Position numbers and translations under genes: made by a program. From Notamacropus eugenii (lineage: Eukaryota; Chordata; Mammalia; Diprotodontia; Macropodidae): 64,000 nucleotides of DNA. Below are positions 35,875 to 47,689 of the stretch, in pieces; within the stretch, counting starts at the first letter, position 1; each line of letters opens with the position of its first letter. The notes under the pieces are model-generated. The model searched no databases, had not been told where the DNA came from, and saw only the letters and a program-made list of their open reading frames with translations. Location of the stretch: NCBI RefSeq assembly GCF_028372415.1, contig NC_092879.1, forward strand, positions 92,225,741 to 92,289,740, given 5' to 3'.

Positions 35875-36088
35875 GCTTGACTGAGAGCTCATTGGTAGAG
35901 TGGAAGGACCACTGGCTGTGAAGTCAGAAGAGCTGTGAATGAATCCTGAGAGTGCCAATTACTATCTACCTATGTGACCTTGAGCTTACCCTTCACTTCC
36001 CTTGTCTGGACCTCAGTTGCCTCCTCTGTAAAAAGTGGAGTTACACTGGATGACCTCTATGGTCCCTTCCAGTTCTAAATTCTATGAG
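35875..36088 (+). repeat. MIR3-type SINE, near full length
   Basis: Sense, ending with the L3-shared tail ctggatgacctctatggtcc and ttccagttctaaattctatg. Confidence 0.75.
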
Positions 36089-36875
36089 CCGATAGAAAAT
36101 ATAAACGGGGGCTCCATGCCACTGAGTTTGGTTGGTGACACCAGAATTGAGAACAGCAAGGAGAAGGCAAAGACACTTGGAACTTTTAGAGATACTGGGT
36201 TCAAAAGGGAACAAACAAGATTTAAAGCAGGAATAGGTCAGACTCCAGGAATTCTGGGACCTTAAAATGAGAAGCTTTACTGAGAGTAATATTTGGGGGA
36301 GGAATCCAGGGTAGTTGCTGGCTTAGGGAGTGCGTGACTTCAAGCCAGGGATGCGCCTTAAGACCAAACAGTAAAGACCCTCCTATGTAAGCAGAACAAG
36401 GACAGAAGGCTGAGCTAAGATCGGGAAGATGAATGAATCGAAGATACCCAAAGGGAATTAAGTAGCCAGAACTTGGCCAATTGGCCCAATGATGGGCATA
36501 GTAGCCCAAGAGTCCCTTGCACTGAATTGAGATTATCTGCATGTGTTAAATGGCTGGCATGAACATATTGCACTCATGGAATGGGCATGACAGGGGAGGG
36601 AGAGTACAGGAGAGAAGCAAGGGGAAAAGAAACCTGGTCCCAGGTGCACAGTCTTGAGGAAAGCCCTGCTCTTTCCAGACGGTGGCAGTGGCCAATTACC
36701 TGGGGGTCCTCTGTCCCATCCCCTCCTAAGGAGGGCAGAAAGCACTTGTCCCACACTTAGTTCTGTAGTGTCTGCTTGATCAGGAGTTATCCCTGTTCCC
36801 CCAGATGCAGTGAGCCTTCAGACTGGGTGGCGGAGGTGGGGTGGGAGATGCTGAAGCTCACAGTTGTCTGATCAG
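36089..36875. other. Unclassified intergenic sequence
   Basis: No gene. It may include an old unrecognised element, but I see no diagnostic ends. Confidence 0.35.
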
Positions 36876-36879
36876 TACC

Positions 36880-37850
36880 TCGGAATCTCAGAGCCAGGTG
36901 CAATTTCAATCAAACCCAAGCTGTATCTGAATCCGAATTCGATACAGAATCGCTGACCAGTTTTGAAGGTACCTCCACTTGGAAGTTTTTCCTTACATCA
37001 AGCCTAAATCTGTCTCTTTGCAACTTCTTTCCACTGATCCCAGTTCTCCTGACTGGAGCCAAATAGAACACGTCTAATCCTTCTTCCAGGTGACAGCCAG
37101 CCTTTCAAATATTTGAAGACAGCGATCAGCGCCCTAACTAGGAATACTTTCACCTGGAGGGCAACCACAGCACAAAGGACCATCTGAGTGACTGATGGGG
37201 CTGCCATGCCATCAAGGATTGGGAGGACATCTCCGTGGCAGGACTCTGGAGCTGGCAGGAAGGGTGGGTTTGTGCCATGTAGCACAGGCTGGCAGAGGAC
37301 CACGAGACAGGAGGGACAGGGACCACAGCCCCCAGACTGCCACAAAGAAGATGTGTGCCCCCTTGAATGTCAGCACCCTGGCACAAAGCTCCAATTACCC
37401 CACCCTAGCTATGATTCTGAGAAGTATCATCTCTCTTCAGAGTTCTCTTTTCCAGGCTAAACAACTCCACTTTTTTCAACCTGTCTTCATATGGCAGACT
37501 TGAGGCTCTTTGTCATCCTACGGTACCCCCACTGGAATCTCTCTAGCTTATTTTTGGGGAAAGGAGGAGGATCCAAGACCTGTAACTTCCTGCCACCAAA
37601 GTGAACTATCCACTCCCCAATAACTTAGGAATCTTAGAGAGTTGCCTGGGTCATTAGGCTAAGTGATTTGCCCAAGAGACAGCTACCAAGTGTCAGAGGC
37701 TGATTCGTCAATTTCCTTCCTAAAATACGGTGGCCAAAACAGGATGTAATCATCCCACTAGGTCCTGACCAGGGCAGGGCACCGCAGGACTGTCATGTCC
37801 TTTATTCCAGGAAGCTGTGGCTCCTAAAAACACATCAGTCTTCTCTGAGC
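36880..37850 (-). repeat. CR1-L3 LINE fragment with insertions
   Basis: Antisense L3: gtttttccttacatcaagcc, aaatctgtctctttgcaac, atttgaagacagcgatcagc, then the reading resumes at ttccaggctaaacaactcc and ggtggccaaaacaggatg. About 280 bp of unidentified sequence (37140-37420) and a MIR3-like scrap (about 37620-37710) interrupt it. Confidence 0.7.
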
Positions 37851-37859
37851 CCACGTACT

Positions 37860-38040
37860 AACAATAGTATCTTTGTCGTCTATAGTCCTTTACAATTCAC
37901 TAAGTTTTTTTCCTATCTATGATCTCATTTGGTCTTTGTAATAACCCTATGCAGCACAAATAATATTGTTCCTGTTCAATCGATGAGCAAACTCAGGACT
38001 AGCATTCAGATCCCTGGGTGCTGAGGCCAGTGCTCTCTTC
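37860..38040 (-). repeat. MIR SINE fragment
   Basis: Antisense: tagtcctttacaattcac, gatctcatttggtctttg, aataaccctatgcag. Confidence 0.6.
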
Positions 38041-38830
38041 TCCATTGCATGCTGTGTCTCCCCCTTTTCAGGGCTCCACAGACACCCCAGCCCCAAGGCT
38101 GAGGAGGAGACACACAGCCCTCCTCAGCAAGCCCCTCTGCCTTCGCCACGGTAGAGGGAATCAGGTTCAGGGAGTGACCGTGAGCCCGCAGTGCCGTGCT
38201 GGACACTTTGTCTGCCAAATTGTGAGATTCCAGGTTTCTTATTCCAGTACATATGCATACATTTTGAGCCAAGAGAAATAGCTTTGTGCCTCCCAACAGC
38301 TGTGGTACAGAGAGTGAAGGCTATATCCAAAGAACCAACTCCACAGTCAAGTTTACCTTTCCTCATTAAAGGACTCTGTTTGGTGGCTACATATAAACAG
38401 AGGCTCAAACAAATTTTTAAAATTCCCAATGCTGTGCCTGCTTAGAGTTTGATAGATAAGTCCAGGTAAGGATCACTGGAGGTGGAGGTTATTTATATTA
38501 AAGTAAATGAATGCCATTAGCCCCGGGGTCTGAGGCTATAGGAATCAAGTCCAATCTCAAGGCACTTCAAAAGTCGAAAGTACATACAAGAGGTTAAGAG
38601 ATGAGGAGGGCATCGGGAGCTGTCAAGACGATGTCTCCTGAGTTGGAAAGCAACCATTTCTCCTGTCTTTCCAACGTCTCCCAAAGAAAGGACTGTAACT
38701 TACTAAACCATTCACAATGATGGTCTAAGTGGAAGAAACCCAAGCTGCCACATTCCATGAATGAGCTTGCAGTTCACTAATGCACAGGCTGCTTTGGGGA
38801 TCCTTCCTAAAAAGCCCATTTACTCTTGGG
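38041..38830. other. Single-copy intergenic sequence
   Basis: No gene or repeat recognised. Confidence 0.4.
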
Positions 38831-38839
38831 CTGCATTAA

Positions 38840-39428
38840 ATGAGGCATAGCTTCCAGACTCGGGGAAGTGTCAGTCCCATTGTATTGTCGAACCACACCT
38901 GGAGCTGTGCTTTCAGTTCTGGGTACCACAGTTTAGGAAAGATGTCGATAAACTGAAGAACATCCAAAGGAGGCCAATTAGGCTGGTGAAAGGCCTTCTT
39001 GAATTCATATCACATAAGGATTATTGAAAGAAGTGGGTATGTTGTTTGTTTCTTCTGGAGGAGAGAAAATTGGGTGGGAGATATAAAGGGGAAATAAAAA
39101 GATATACTAGTTGTCCTCAAATATTTTAGTGGCAATCACATGAATTAAACTTCCTCTGTTTAGCCCAAGAGTGAAGAACTAGGAACAGCAATAGGTAGAA
39201 ATTGCAAAGAGGAAAACTGAGGTTCAACGTCAGGCAAGACTTTCAAACAATGAGAGTTATCCTGAGGCTAAATGAGGTGCCTCAGGAAGTCATGAGCCCT
39301 CCCCCCTCCCATTGGAGGTCTTACAGCAGAAGTCATCAGACTATTTGGATATCACAGCCAGGGTGCCTTTTGGCTATAAATTGGACTAGATGGCTGCTGA
39401 AATCCCTCCTCACTCAAATTCTGTGACA
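38840..39428 (+). repeat. CR1-L3 LINE 3' fragment
   Basis: The sense reading gives FWVPQFRKDVDKLKNIQRRP-type text near 38915-38975, then LRFNVRQDFQTMRVILRLNE near 39210-39270. This is the CR1/L3 ORF2 C-terminal order. It ends in the terminus ggactagatggctgctgaaa. Stops and indels throughout. Confidence 0.75.
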
Positions 39429-40585
39429 CAGTTGTGACACAGATTTTGTGACACAGTTGAAAGAGAACAAACTAGTGAAATGTGCCCTAGACTTAAACAC
39501 CCAAGTCAGGACAGAAGGATCACAACTGTCAAAAAATTGTATTCGGAGCTGGGAAGAAAACTGGGCCTTGTCATTATGAATATCCGTTCTTTTGTTTTCT
39601 AATATCCATGAATAACCTGTAATCTCATCAGAGCAGGCTCTCCCTCCTGACACAAATTGTGGTCCATCTGTGACCTCCAAGTCTTAGGGAGCTGCCAGAA
39701 GCTCTGAAGGGTTAAGTGGCCTACCCATAGATATCCAGCTGAATTCCAAGTCCTAGAATATCAGTTAGGGGGGACCTCAGAGGCCTGTATCTGAACCCCA
39801 ACCTTTAGGACAACCCATCCCTCTCAAGGCAGGCTCAGCACATCATTTGAAGGTGGTACTGTTCATTAGTTTTCCCTAATACCAAGTTCAAATCTTCATC
39901 TCTAAAATCATTCATTGCTACTGGTTCTACTCTTTGGGGCCAAGGAGAACAAGTCAATCATGGAAAGAAATCCCACTGTTTCCAACTTAGGGTTCAAGTC
40001 AGTAAAAAACTTTATTTTGTCCATAGCCGCAAGCCAAGGCAGGGAGAAGCATCGGTTGGCTCATAGAGAAGGAAAGTTTCTATGGGGTAGGCAGTCTTTT
40101 GAATATAAGCCATTTTCCACCAAAACTTATTGAATACTTACAGAAAACACACAGCCACTAGCCTTGGGAACAATTTGTCATGGTCTAATGGAGAGGACAG
40201 AGACTTTCTAATATGCTAGGCTATCGTGGCCCTCAGGGGCATGAGACAGAAAAGACTGTCTTTTGGTTGCCTTGCCTGGCACTTGGGGTAATGGAGGGCA
40301 ACATGTAGGGGTTAAATTGACTTCTCATCTACACTGAAATAGAGGTTTATTCTCAAATGGTGGTCAAGAAATGATGGTCAAGAAAAGATCACGTCAAGAA
40401 CCCCTCTTTCACAGGGTTTATTTAGTGCATCAAATATGTGAAGTCACCTATCATGCCCAACCCAAACCCTCCCCCAACTCTCCTCTTCTCCAAGCCACAG
40501 ATCCTAGACCACAAAAGGAATCTGAGGGAAGCTTCAGGAGCAAGTTGTAGTATGAAGGACTCACTAGCTCCCCTCCTCAGCCTGC
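39429..40585. other. Mostly single-copy sequence
   Basis: Includes a weak antisense MIR3/L3 scrap at 39690-39850. Otherwise nothing recognised. Confidence 0.35.
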
Positions 40586-40589
40586 CCTT

Positions 40590-40770
40590 TTCTGTCTCCA
40601 TACCTTTGCACTCACTGTACCCCATACCTGGGACAATCTCAGCATCAGACTCCCCTCTCCCCAGTTCCACTCACTGAAACTAGTAAGCTGGTAATGACAA
40701 AAGGCAGGATTTAATCCTAGTTCTGTCTGAGGCTAGGCCCAGTATTCTATCCACTGTGGCATACTACCTC
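40590..40770. repeat. LINE-2 scrap (+) followed by MIR scrap (-)
   Basis: catacctttgcactcac with ctgggacaatctc fits sense L2. ggatttaatcctagttctg and ctatccactgtgg fit an antisense MIR head. Confidence 0.4.
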
Positions 40771-41250
40771 CATTAGTCAATCTAACCAAAGTTTTATCTG
40801 AGCTTGATAACCAAAGAACCAGTCTGGATCTTCTCTACAACTTTCCTTGCTTTCTATACACATGCACATGCGCACAAGCTCTAGTACATGAGTTTCTGGA
40901 GAGATCTCTCCAAGCCAAATCATATTCAAGCAGCCACTGGGACAGAATGTGATGGTTGAGCAGACATGGGGACAAGAGCATTTAACAGTTATTCACAGTT
41001 GAAGGAATTGATCAAAATTCTCTTGGGAGATTTGAATTGGCTCAAGACCAGTATGAGAAGATTGGCATGAGGCCACCTGCCTCTCACGTCCTCCGCAGAC
41101 ATATCTTCATGTCACCCTCATGTGTCATCCCTTCTAGAAACAGCAAAAGCAGGCATCGCAGGTATTCTGGTTTGACCTTCTTTACCTTTCTCACTGAAAA
41201 TCACCAAGATTGTCTAAATAGGAGAGACCATCTTATCTAGTCAATAATCA
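40771..41250. other. Single-copy intergenic sequence
   Basis: Nothing recognised. Confidence 0.35.
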
Positions 41251-41254
41251 TCTA

Positions 41255-41345
41255 GTTTACATCAACAGTTATTTAGCCCAGCTCCCTCATGTTACACATG
41301 GAGAAACTGAGGTTCAGAACAGTGAATTCATTGGCCCAGAGACAC
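41255..41345 (-). repeat. MIR3-type SINE fragment
   Basis: acatggagaaactgaggttc core, antisense. Confidence 0.5.
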
Positions 41346-41389
41346 TAGTTTTCATCAGTGTTTTAGGAAAAGAGGCCTGTGGAATGAGT

Positions 41390-41690
41390 ACAATATAACA
41401 AGATATACTAAGTGATTACACAGTTTATTGCCAATGGAAAATGATCACCAGTGGGAGTTAATGTTTCCTGATCACTCAAAAGTGATTTTCTAATCATTAA
41501 TCAGGAACAATCAGCACGAAACACATATTTTCCAATATACTGCACTCTTTTTAATTTAGGGTTTGGAATTAATTTAGAGCAACTTCAGTAGATCTTCCAT
41601 TAAAATCTACTGGGGGCATGGTGCCAATAAAGTTAAGGTCATAGGCCTACATAACTAGGAATTATTGAACTTGGGACCAATTCAGTTGAG
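41390..41690. other. Candidate conserved non-coding element
   Basis: AT-rich single-copy block with dense homeodomain-like words (TAATCATTAATCAG at 41491-41504, GGAATTAATTTAG near 41566) and no repeat signature. Function is not shown. Confidence 0.3.
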
Positions 41691-41737
41691 TGAAGGCGGG
41701 AAGGGTGGAGATGGCAGTGGCATAGAGGGCAGTGCAA

Positions 41738-42572
41738 CTATGGGTTTCTATGGTTGCCTTGGTAGAGTGTAATCTGTCCTCTAGAGTCCAATACTTGCCC
41801 TATGGGGATGGATGGGTAAGAAAGACCCCAAGAGAGGGGCACCAGAGGAGTAAGGCCTTGGTTATATCTATCATGAATGGCTGGCATGGACCAGAGTAGC
41901 ACCACAAGGTGAGACCCAGGGGCAGCAGTCACCACAGGGAGGAAACATCTTCTCCCACAAATGTCGATGCCTTGAGGCAAAGCCTCACTCCTCCTCATGA
42001 TAGTTATGCCTCTGCCCTGTGTGAGACAATAGATTTGCTCTACCTCTGACCACGGACTGTATCTTTGACCCAGGTCTGCTGTCTTGTAAATGTACGCAGT
42101 TGGGCCAGGGTAAGAGAGTGATAATAGCATGGTACAGACCCCAGCAATGCCCAACATTCATATAGAAAGGGCAGCTTTGTTGTTCCACTGAGCATCGCTA
42201 AACCAAACTCCTAGAGCAGGTTGTTACCCACACACTAAGCATAACCAGGCTTGAACCTGGGCCTCTAAACTTTCTGCGGGTACAGGGTTTGCTTGGATTC
42301 TCTCTACTATTGGGTAGTTTCCCAGTCTTCATTATTCACATAAAAACCCAAGCGAGGGACCAAAAGGGATTTCTCGGGCCAGTGTTTCCAGGCACAAGAA
42401 TTTTATGTGCCAGTCAGATTTATGATAATAGGAATAGAATGAATTAAGTCAGCTGCCTAGATGATGTCTGGGATGGATTTCCCAGACTACCTTGGAGACT
42501 GTCCCTTTATCTCCTACTGTTCTTGGTAAAAATAAAAAAGCTCTTTGGCCAAGTGTAATATTTTCCCCCTAT
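41738..42572 (-). other. Possible internal region of an endogenous retrovirus (unconfirmed)
   Basis: Lies downstream, on the minus strand, of a primer-binding-site-like motif. It includes a 139-codon minus-strand open frame (41738-42157) that I cannot assign to gag, pol or env. The retroviral reading rests on the adjacent motif alone. Confidence 0.25.
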
Positions 42573-42588
42573 CCTGTTCGGCGCCAAC
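42573..42588 (-). other. Lysine-tRNA primer-binding-site-like motif
   Basis: On the minus strand it reads TGGCGCCGAACAGG, one base shorter than the usual lysine-tRNA primer site. It sits two bases after a CA dinucleotide that could end an LTR. Confidence 0.4.
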
Positions 42589-42830
42589 TGCTACACTGGG
42601 CCACGAGTTCTTTCTTTCACCCAAATGGCTTGACTTGACCACGTCTCACTCGAGTTTTTCTGCACTCTGGTATTCTTTCGACGAGCACTCCTCTTGCTGT
42701 CTCTTTTTTACTCTCTCTCTTCTTCGTAATAACCGAGGGGCCAGTTTAAAAAGAAGGAGCGGCGTGAAGAAAAACAGTCTTCCCAGCTCTGCATTTGTAT
42801 CCCTTTTCACAATGCAATATTAAACTCATT
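42589..42830 (-). other. Possible LTR upstream of the primer-site-like motif
   Basis: If real, the LTR ends at 42589 on the minus strand. It contains a TATA-like TTTTTAAA (near 42747) and an AGTAAA polyadenylation-like word (near 42706). The 5' boundary is not recognisable and no second LTR was seen. Confidence 0.3.
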
Positions 42831-43063
42831 TTTCATTTCCAAAAAAAATTTTCAAGGGCAAATATTAATCCAGCCATAAAATATAATGTTAAATAAATCC
42901 CGTCACTTTTCTGCACCCTCAGTTTTTTTTTTTAAATGAAGCCAGTAATGCTGGAACCCTTGGCAAGAAAGGCAGCTCCATTCTACAAAGACCCAGAAGT
43001 GCTTTTCATTCTGCAGCTGGACTAGAGCACTCTGCAGCCCTTTACATGGCATATACTTCTGCC

Positions 43064-43165
43064 AACAAGTATTTATGGAACACCTACTATGTGCTAGGCA
43101 ATGAGGATACAAGTGCCAAAAGTGCAATCATCTTTACTCTCAGGGAACTTACATTCTAAACACAT
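43064..43165 (-). repeat. LINE-2 tail fragment
   Basis: caagtatttatggaacacc and ctcagggaacttacattct, antisense. Confidence 0.65.
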
Positions 43166-43194
43166 AAATATGAAATATTTTATCATGATGCCAC

Positions 43195-43425
43195 TCATCC
43201 TTATCTGAATTCTATTAGAGAAGAGAGTATATAGTTCCACCCTTCATAAAAGAATGGAATGAGGTATAGAAATGTTAGGTGACTCAATCAAGGTCATACA
43301 GCTAGTCAATGGCCAAATCAAAGATAGAATCCATGTCTCATATTACCAGGATCAGAGATTATAGAATCAAAGAGTTCGAACAGACCTTAGTGGCCATCTG
43401 GTCTAGCCCATACACCTGAAAAGGG
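43195..43425 (-). repeat. MIR and MIR3 fragments
   Basis: aaggtcatacagctagtc (MIR head), then a separate L3/MIR3-like tail at 43360-43425 (gaacagaccttagtggcc). Confidence 0.55.
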
Positions 43426-43429
43426 GTCC

Positions 43430-43855
43430 CCTCTACCTCAGAGAAGACATGAGAAGAGAGAGTCAAAAAAGCAAGTATGGACAGCTTTTTCTAGCTGTGT
43501 GGTTGTAAAGGGAAGGCAAGAATTAAAACAACAGCATGAGGGGATGATAGGTCCAATTGGAGGTCATTTTTAAGGAAGGGGCTGGGAGACCTGAGCATGT
43601 TAGTAGACAGGAGGGAAGAGTTCCGTGAAAAGAGATTGAAAAGGAGAGACTGTGAGGGAGATGACCAAATGGACAAGCTCCCAGAGGAGAGAGGAAGATG
43701 GGATCAAGGGCCAAAGTGAAGGAGTTAGCCTCGACAAGAGACTGGAGCAAAGAAGAAAACCACTAGGGATGACTTCAAATGTATTTGAAGCATAGAATTA
43801 AGGGGGAAAGGGAGCTCCTGAAGAATGGCGAGTCCAGTTGAGGTTAAAAAACATC
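43430..43855. other. Unclassified; possibly antisense LINE-2
   Basis: Purine-rich text such as ggtcatttttaaggaaggg and gatgggatcaagggcc recalls antisense L2, but I am not certain. Confidence 0.3.
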
Positions 43856-43859
43856 TATT

Positions 43860-44035
43860 TACATGCCTTCTCCCTTTCTAGCTTTTCTTTATGTGTCATC
43901 TTTTCCTATTAGAAGGTAAGCTCTTTGAGGACAGGGACTTCCTCGCTTGCTTGTATTGGTATCCCCAGTGCTTAGCACAATGACTGGTACATGAGAAATG
44001 ACATTTAATAAATGCTTTATCTAATTCCACTAGCA
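43860..44035 (+). repeat. LINE-2 tail fragment
   Basis: aagctctttgaggacaggg, tatccccagtgcttagcac, tttaataaatgctttatc, sense. Confidence 0.7.
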
Positions 44036-44250
44036 TGAACGAGAAACTCAGTCACACCTTGTAAAAGGACAAGAGAGTATAAAGACTTCTTTAAGACCTT
44101 AACACATCATTACCTATGTTATCAGCACCCTGCTTTTTGTAATTTCATCCACTGAACTTGGGGGGGAGTGTGAATGAATTGATCAAAGCCTCATGATTAC
44201 ATGAATAGACTCAGAAGCCTTCAATAAAATATTGCACTTATTCATGTCAA

Positions 44251-44304
44251 AATATATATATATATATAAAGGCATCTATATATATGTGTGTGTGTGTGTG
44301 TGTC
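44251..44304. repeat. (TA)n and (TG)n microsatellites
   Basis: Two short runs separated by about 10 bp. Confidence 0.9.
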
Positions 44305-44424
44305 TAAAACATAGACATCAAAAGTATATTTGGGAGGGGGCATGTGGGGAGGAGTATGTGTGGGGTGTCCTAAAAATCTTGGTGCACTTTAAAGTTTTAA
44401 TAGCTCCAACTCTCCCTGTTCTAT

Positions 44425-44716
44425 AATAACGATATCATAATAATATGTAACATTTATGTAACACCTACTATGTGCCAGGCACTATGCTAAGTGCTTTACA
44501 ATTATCATCTCATTTGATCCTCACAACAACCCTGGGAGGTGGGGAATAGTATTACTGATTGTCATTTTACAGATGAGGAAACTGAGGCAAACAGAAGTTA
44601 AGTGACTTGTCCAGGGTCACACAGCTAGCAAGTGTCTGAAGCTGAATTCAAATTCAGATTCTGTTAACTCTAGGTCTGGCACTCTATCTAATAATTTGCC
44701 ATTTAGCTGCCTTCCA
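44425..44716 (-). repeat. MAR1/MIR-type tRNA SINE, near full length
   Basis: Antisense: acctactatgtgccagg, gatcctcacaacaaccctgg, cattttacagatgaggaaac, gtcacacagctagcaag, and a tRNA-like end near gccatttagctgcc. Confidence 0.8.
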
Positions 44717-44739
44717 CTGTGCTCTCTGGAATGCCTGCT

Positions 44740-46080
44740 CCATAATTAACAAACTTACTTTCATCTTCAAATTTTTCCTTTCTCACTCCTTATCATCCGA
44801 TGTTCAGTGAGACCTAGGTCCCTCCTGTTGCCATTGCATCCCAGGCCCTGCTTTCCAGTACGGGTCCCACTTTCATTCAGGCCATTCCCTCCCCTAGTCA
44901 CCAATCCCCTAGTCACAGTCCCCAGGCTGTCCAAATATTCCTTGCTTCACATCACCGCTTCCAGACTCTCCTTCTACTACCATTGCTCAGCAACTTTGCC
45001 TTTGAGCTCATTCAATCCAAATTTATCATCCTATTAAGATTTGGGGATTTTAGTAGCTGTTACGTACTGATCCTTTGGACATTCTCCTTCCTTTCTCAAG
45101 GAGTTTAATGACTGGCTCAAAGTTTTTCTCTCCACCTCAATTCCTGCCCTAGAACTAGGGGACTTGAACCTAATATACCTATCAATACTCCCTCCAATAT
45201 TATAGCTTCTTGATTTTCTAATCTATTCAGTTCCCATGACTGACTCCACTATTCCATCTCAGCCACATGCATAGATGGCCATCACCCAAAAGTGTTCCAT
45301 TTTCATGTTCATGAACTCTGATGTTCCTTTTGCTGACCATAAGCTTTTACCATTCTATCTTTCCCTCTGGCTTATGACCCCCAAATTCTGTTCTTCAACC
45401 TTAACATGACTTTCAATGCCACCAAGCCTCAGTTGCTCCCCAGAACCTTCCCTTTCTCTAGCCCTGGTGAATCAGCTCAGCTTGACATTGTACCCTATAT
45501 ATGAGCCTCTTGCCTCCTTGTCTTATCAACAGTCATGCTTTGCCAAGCCCCACCTTTGGATTACTCCCATCATATATGTCACCTGCCCTGAGGCAGCTAG
45601 GAGATACTGCCGAGACAGAGCACTGGGCCTGAAGTCAAGAAGACCTGAGTTCAAATTTGACCTCAGACTCTTACTAGCTATGTGATCTTGAGCAAGTCAC
45701 TTGGCCTTTGTCTGCATCAGTTTCCTCAACTATAAAATGAGGATAATAATAGTATCTGCCTCCCGGGGTTGTCATGAGAATCAAAAAAGATAATATTTGC
45801 AAAGACTTTAACACAATGCCTCACACATAGTAGGTACTTCATAAATAGTTGTTCCTTTCCTTCCCTGTAAGGTGCCCTTTCCCTCCAACATCTCAGTCAA
45901 GGACTTCATCTCATACTTCACCAAAAAAAAAAAATTGAGACCATTCAACTAGACTTCCATCTTCTCCCTTCTACGTCACCTCACATCACTTGGATATCTT
46001 CTCCCACTATCTCTGTCTCTCTACTGCCTCACAGGAAGAGAAGGCTCTTCTCCTTGTCAAGGTAAACCTCACCCCCGACA
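44740..46080 (+). repeat. LINE-2, endonuclease/early ORF2 portion
   Basis: The sense text (tttgctgaccataagc, tccctctggcttatgac, caatgccaccaagcc) fits the L2 interval ahead of the RT. A MAR1-type SINE interrupts it. Confidence 0.55.
45587..45855 (+). repeat. Marsupial MAR1-type tRNA SINE inserted in LINE-2
   Basis: Sense: gaggcagctagg head, agacctgagttcaaatttg, gatcttgagcaagtcacttg, aactataaaatgaggat, ggttgtcatgagaatc, agtaggtacttcataaatag. Confidence 0.8.
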
Positions 46081-46084
46081 TTTA

Positions 46085-46905
46085 CCCTTGATCCCATACC
46101 CTCCTGCCTTCTCCCCCACATCGCCCCCTCTATCATCCCCATTCTCTCACTAATCTTCAGTCATTCTCCATCTACTAGTACTTCCCTGCTGGCTACAAAC
46201 ATACCCGTGTCTTATCCATCCTTAAAAAAGCCCTCCCTTAATTTGAACTTCTCTTAGCTATGGTCCTATATCTCTTCTCCCCCTTCATGGCTAAATTCCT
46301 TGAAAAATCCACCTACAATAGGTGCCTCTTCCTCTTGTCCTCTCACTCTGTTCTAAACCCTCTGTAATACGGCCTCCAACCTCATCATTCAATTGAAATG
46401 CTTCTCTCCAAAGTTACCAATGATCCCTTTCTTAAGTCTAATGACCTTTTCTCAATCCTCATCTCTCTTGCCTTCTCTGAAGCCTTTGCCAGTGTCAATC
46501 ACTCTCCTCTCCAGGTTTTCTCCTGGATTTCCTCTAATCTGTCTGACCTCTTCTTTGCTCCTGGTCACATCCACCAACCATGCAGCACTTAGCTGTCAAA
46601 GTAATCTCCTTAAAGAGCAGGTCTGACTGTGTCACACCTTTCCCTACTAAATAAACTTCAGTGACTCCCTATTACCTCCAGGATCAAATACAAAGTCCTC
46701 TACTTGTCACTACAAGCCCCTTTCTACTTTTCCAGTCCAAATCATGTTGCCCTGCACCCTTCTGCTTTCCAACCCTACTTCCCCTATATGTCTTCTCTTC
46801 TTCATTAGAATAGTAAGCTCCTTGAGGGCAGGGACTGTGTGACTCACTTGTATTTGTGTCCCCAGAATTTAGCATGGTGCTGTCCATTACTATTGCTATT
46901 ATTAG
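46085..46905 (+). repeat. LINE-2 ORF2 (RT region) to terminus, internally deleted
   Basis: Sense: catccttaaaaaagccc, gttaccaatgatcccttt, tctgaagcctttgccag, a jump to gtctgactgtgtcacacc, and the tail taagctccttgagggcaggg. The first half is clearly homologous to 21130-21480. Confidence 0.75.
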
Positions 46906-47232
46906 ACATATGATGGCCAGAAGTGTTTGCTATTGTCCAGGAGGATGCCTACCTAGCACAAAGTCCAGTGGAAGAGGGTGTCCCTACAGAAGGTGAGGCC
47001 TTCCAGATACTCTTATTGTAGACGATAACGGGATGACTACTACAAGACCTAGAACACTGAAGAGTTCCCTAAATAAGATTTATAATTAGTCCAATGCACT
47101 TGGGTTCTGACCCAGCAAAAAACAAGAAGATAAAGGATTTCTCCTGTCCAGGCTGTATGCAGCTGGATGAATAATCCATAAAGCTAATGTGTTAGCATCT
47201 ATATCTTGTACAGACATACACATGAATGTATG
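46906..47232. other. Single-copy intergenic sequence
   Basis: Nothing recognised. Confidence 0.35.
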
Positions 47233-47234
47233 AA

Positions 47235-47375
47235 AAGTGAATGAAAAAGCATACTTATTGAGCACTTACTATATGCCAAGCCCTGTGCTAAGTGCTCAGA
47301 TACAAACAGAAAAGCAAATCAGTCCCTGATCTCAAGGAGTTCAGTATTTTTAGGGGAGAGTTAAGCAAACAATTA
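47235..47375 (-). repeat. LINE-2 tail fragment
   Basis: attgagcacttactatatgcc and ctgatctcaaggagttc, antisense. Confidence 0.7.
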
Positions 47376-47685
47376 TGGCTACAGCAGAGAGTTGACATGT
47401 GGGAATATCGCTAGCCATCTTTTTCTCATCCCACAGGCAGACCCCACTAGCTTCAGCATTATGGAGAGGTCCAGAGAAGGAGTAGGTCCCTTTCTTAGCA
47501 ATCTCGGTCCATTTCATCAAGGTGGTGCAGGCCACTTCCTAATTTAAAGTTGTGCCATTATCCCTACCCAATCTTGTGTCTTTATTCCCTTCTCAAGTGA
47601 ATATTGAGTCAGATCCAGAATTGGAAGAAAGGAGAGCAAGCTGGATTGTCTTTGGGAAATTGAAATTCCTTTAATGAACTCAAAC
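47376..47685. other. Single-copy intergenic sequence
   Basis: Nothing recognised. Confidence 0.35.
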
Positions 47686-47689
47686 TAAA

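Noticed and set aside
41738..42157. 139-codon minus-strand frame as a possible functional gene
   Set aside because: No recognisable domain, no promoter or splice evidence. At most a remnant next to a possible primer-binding site.
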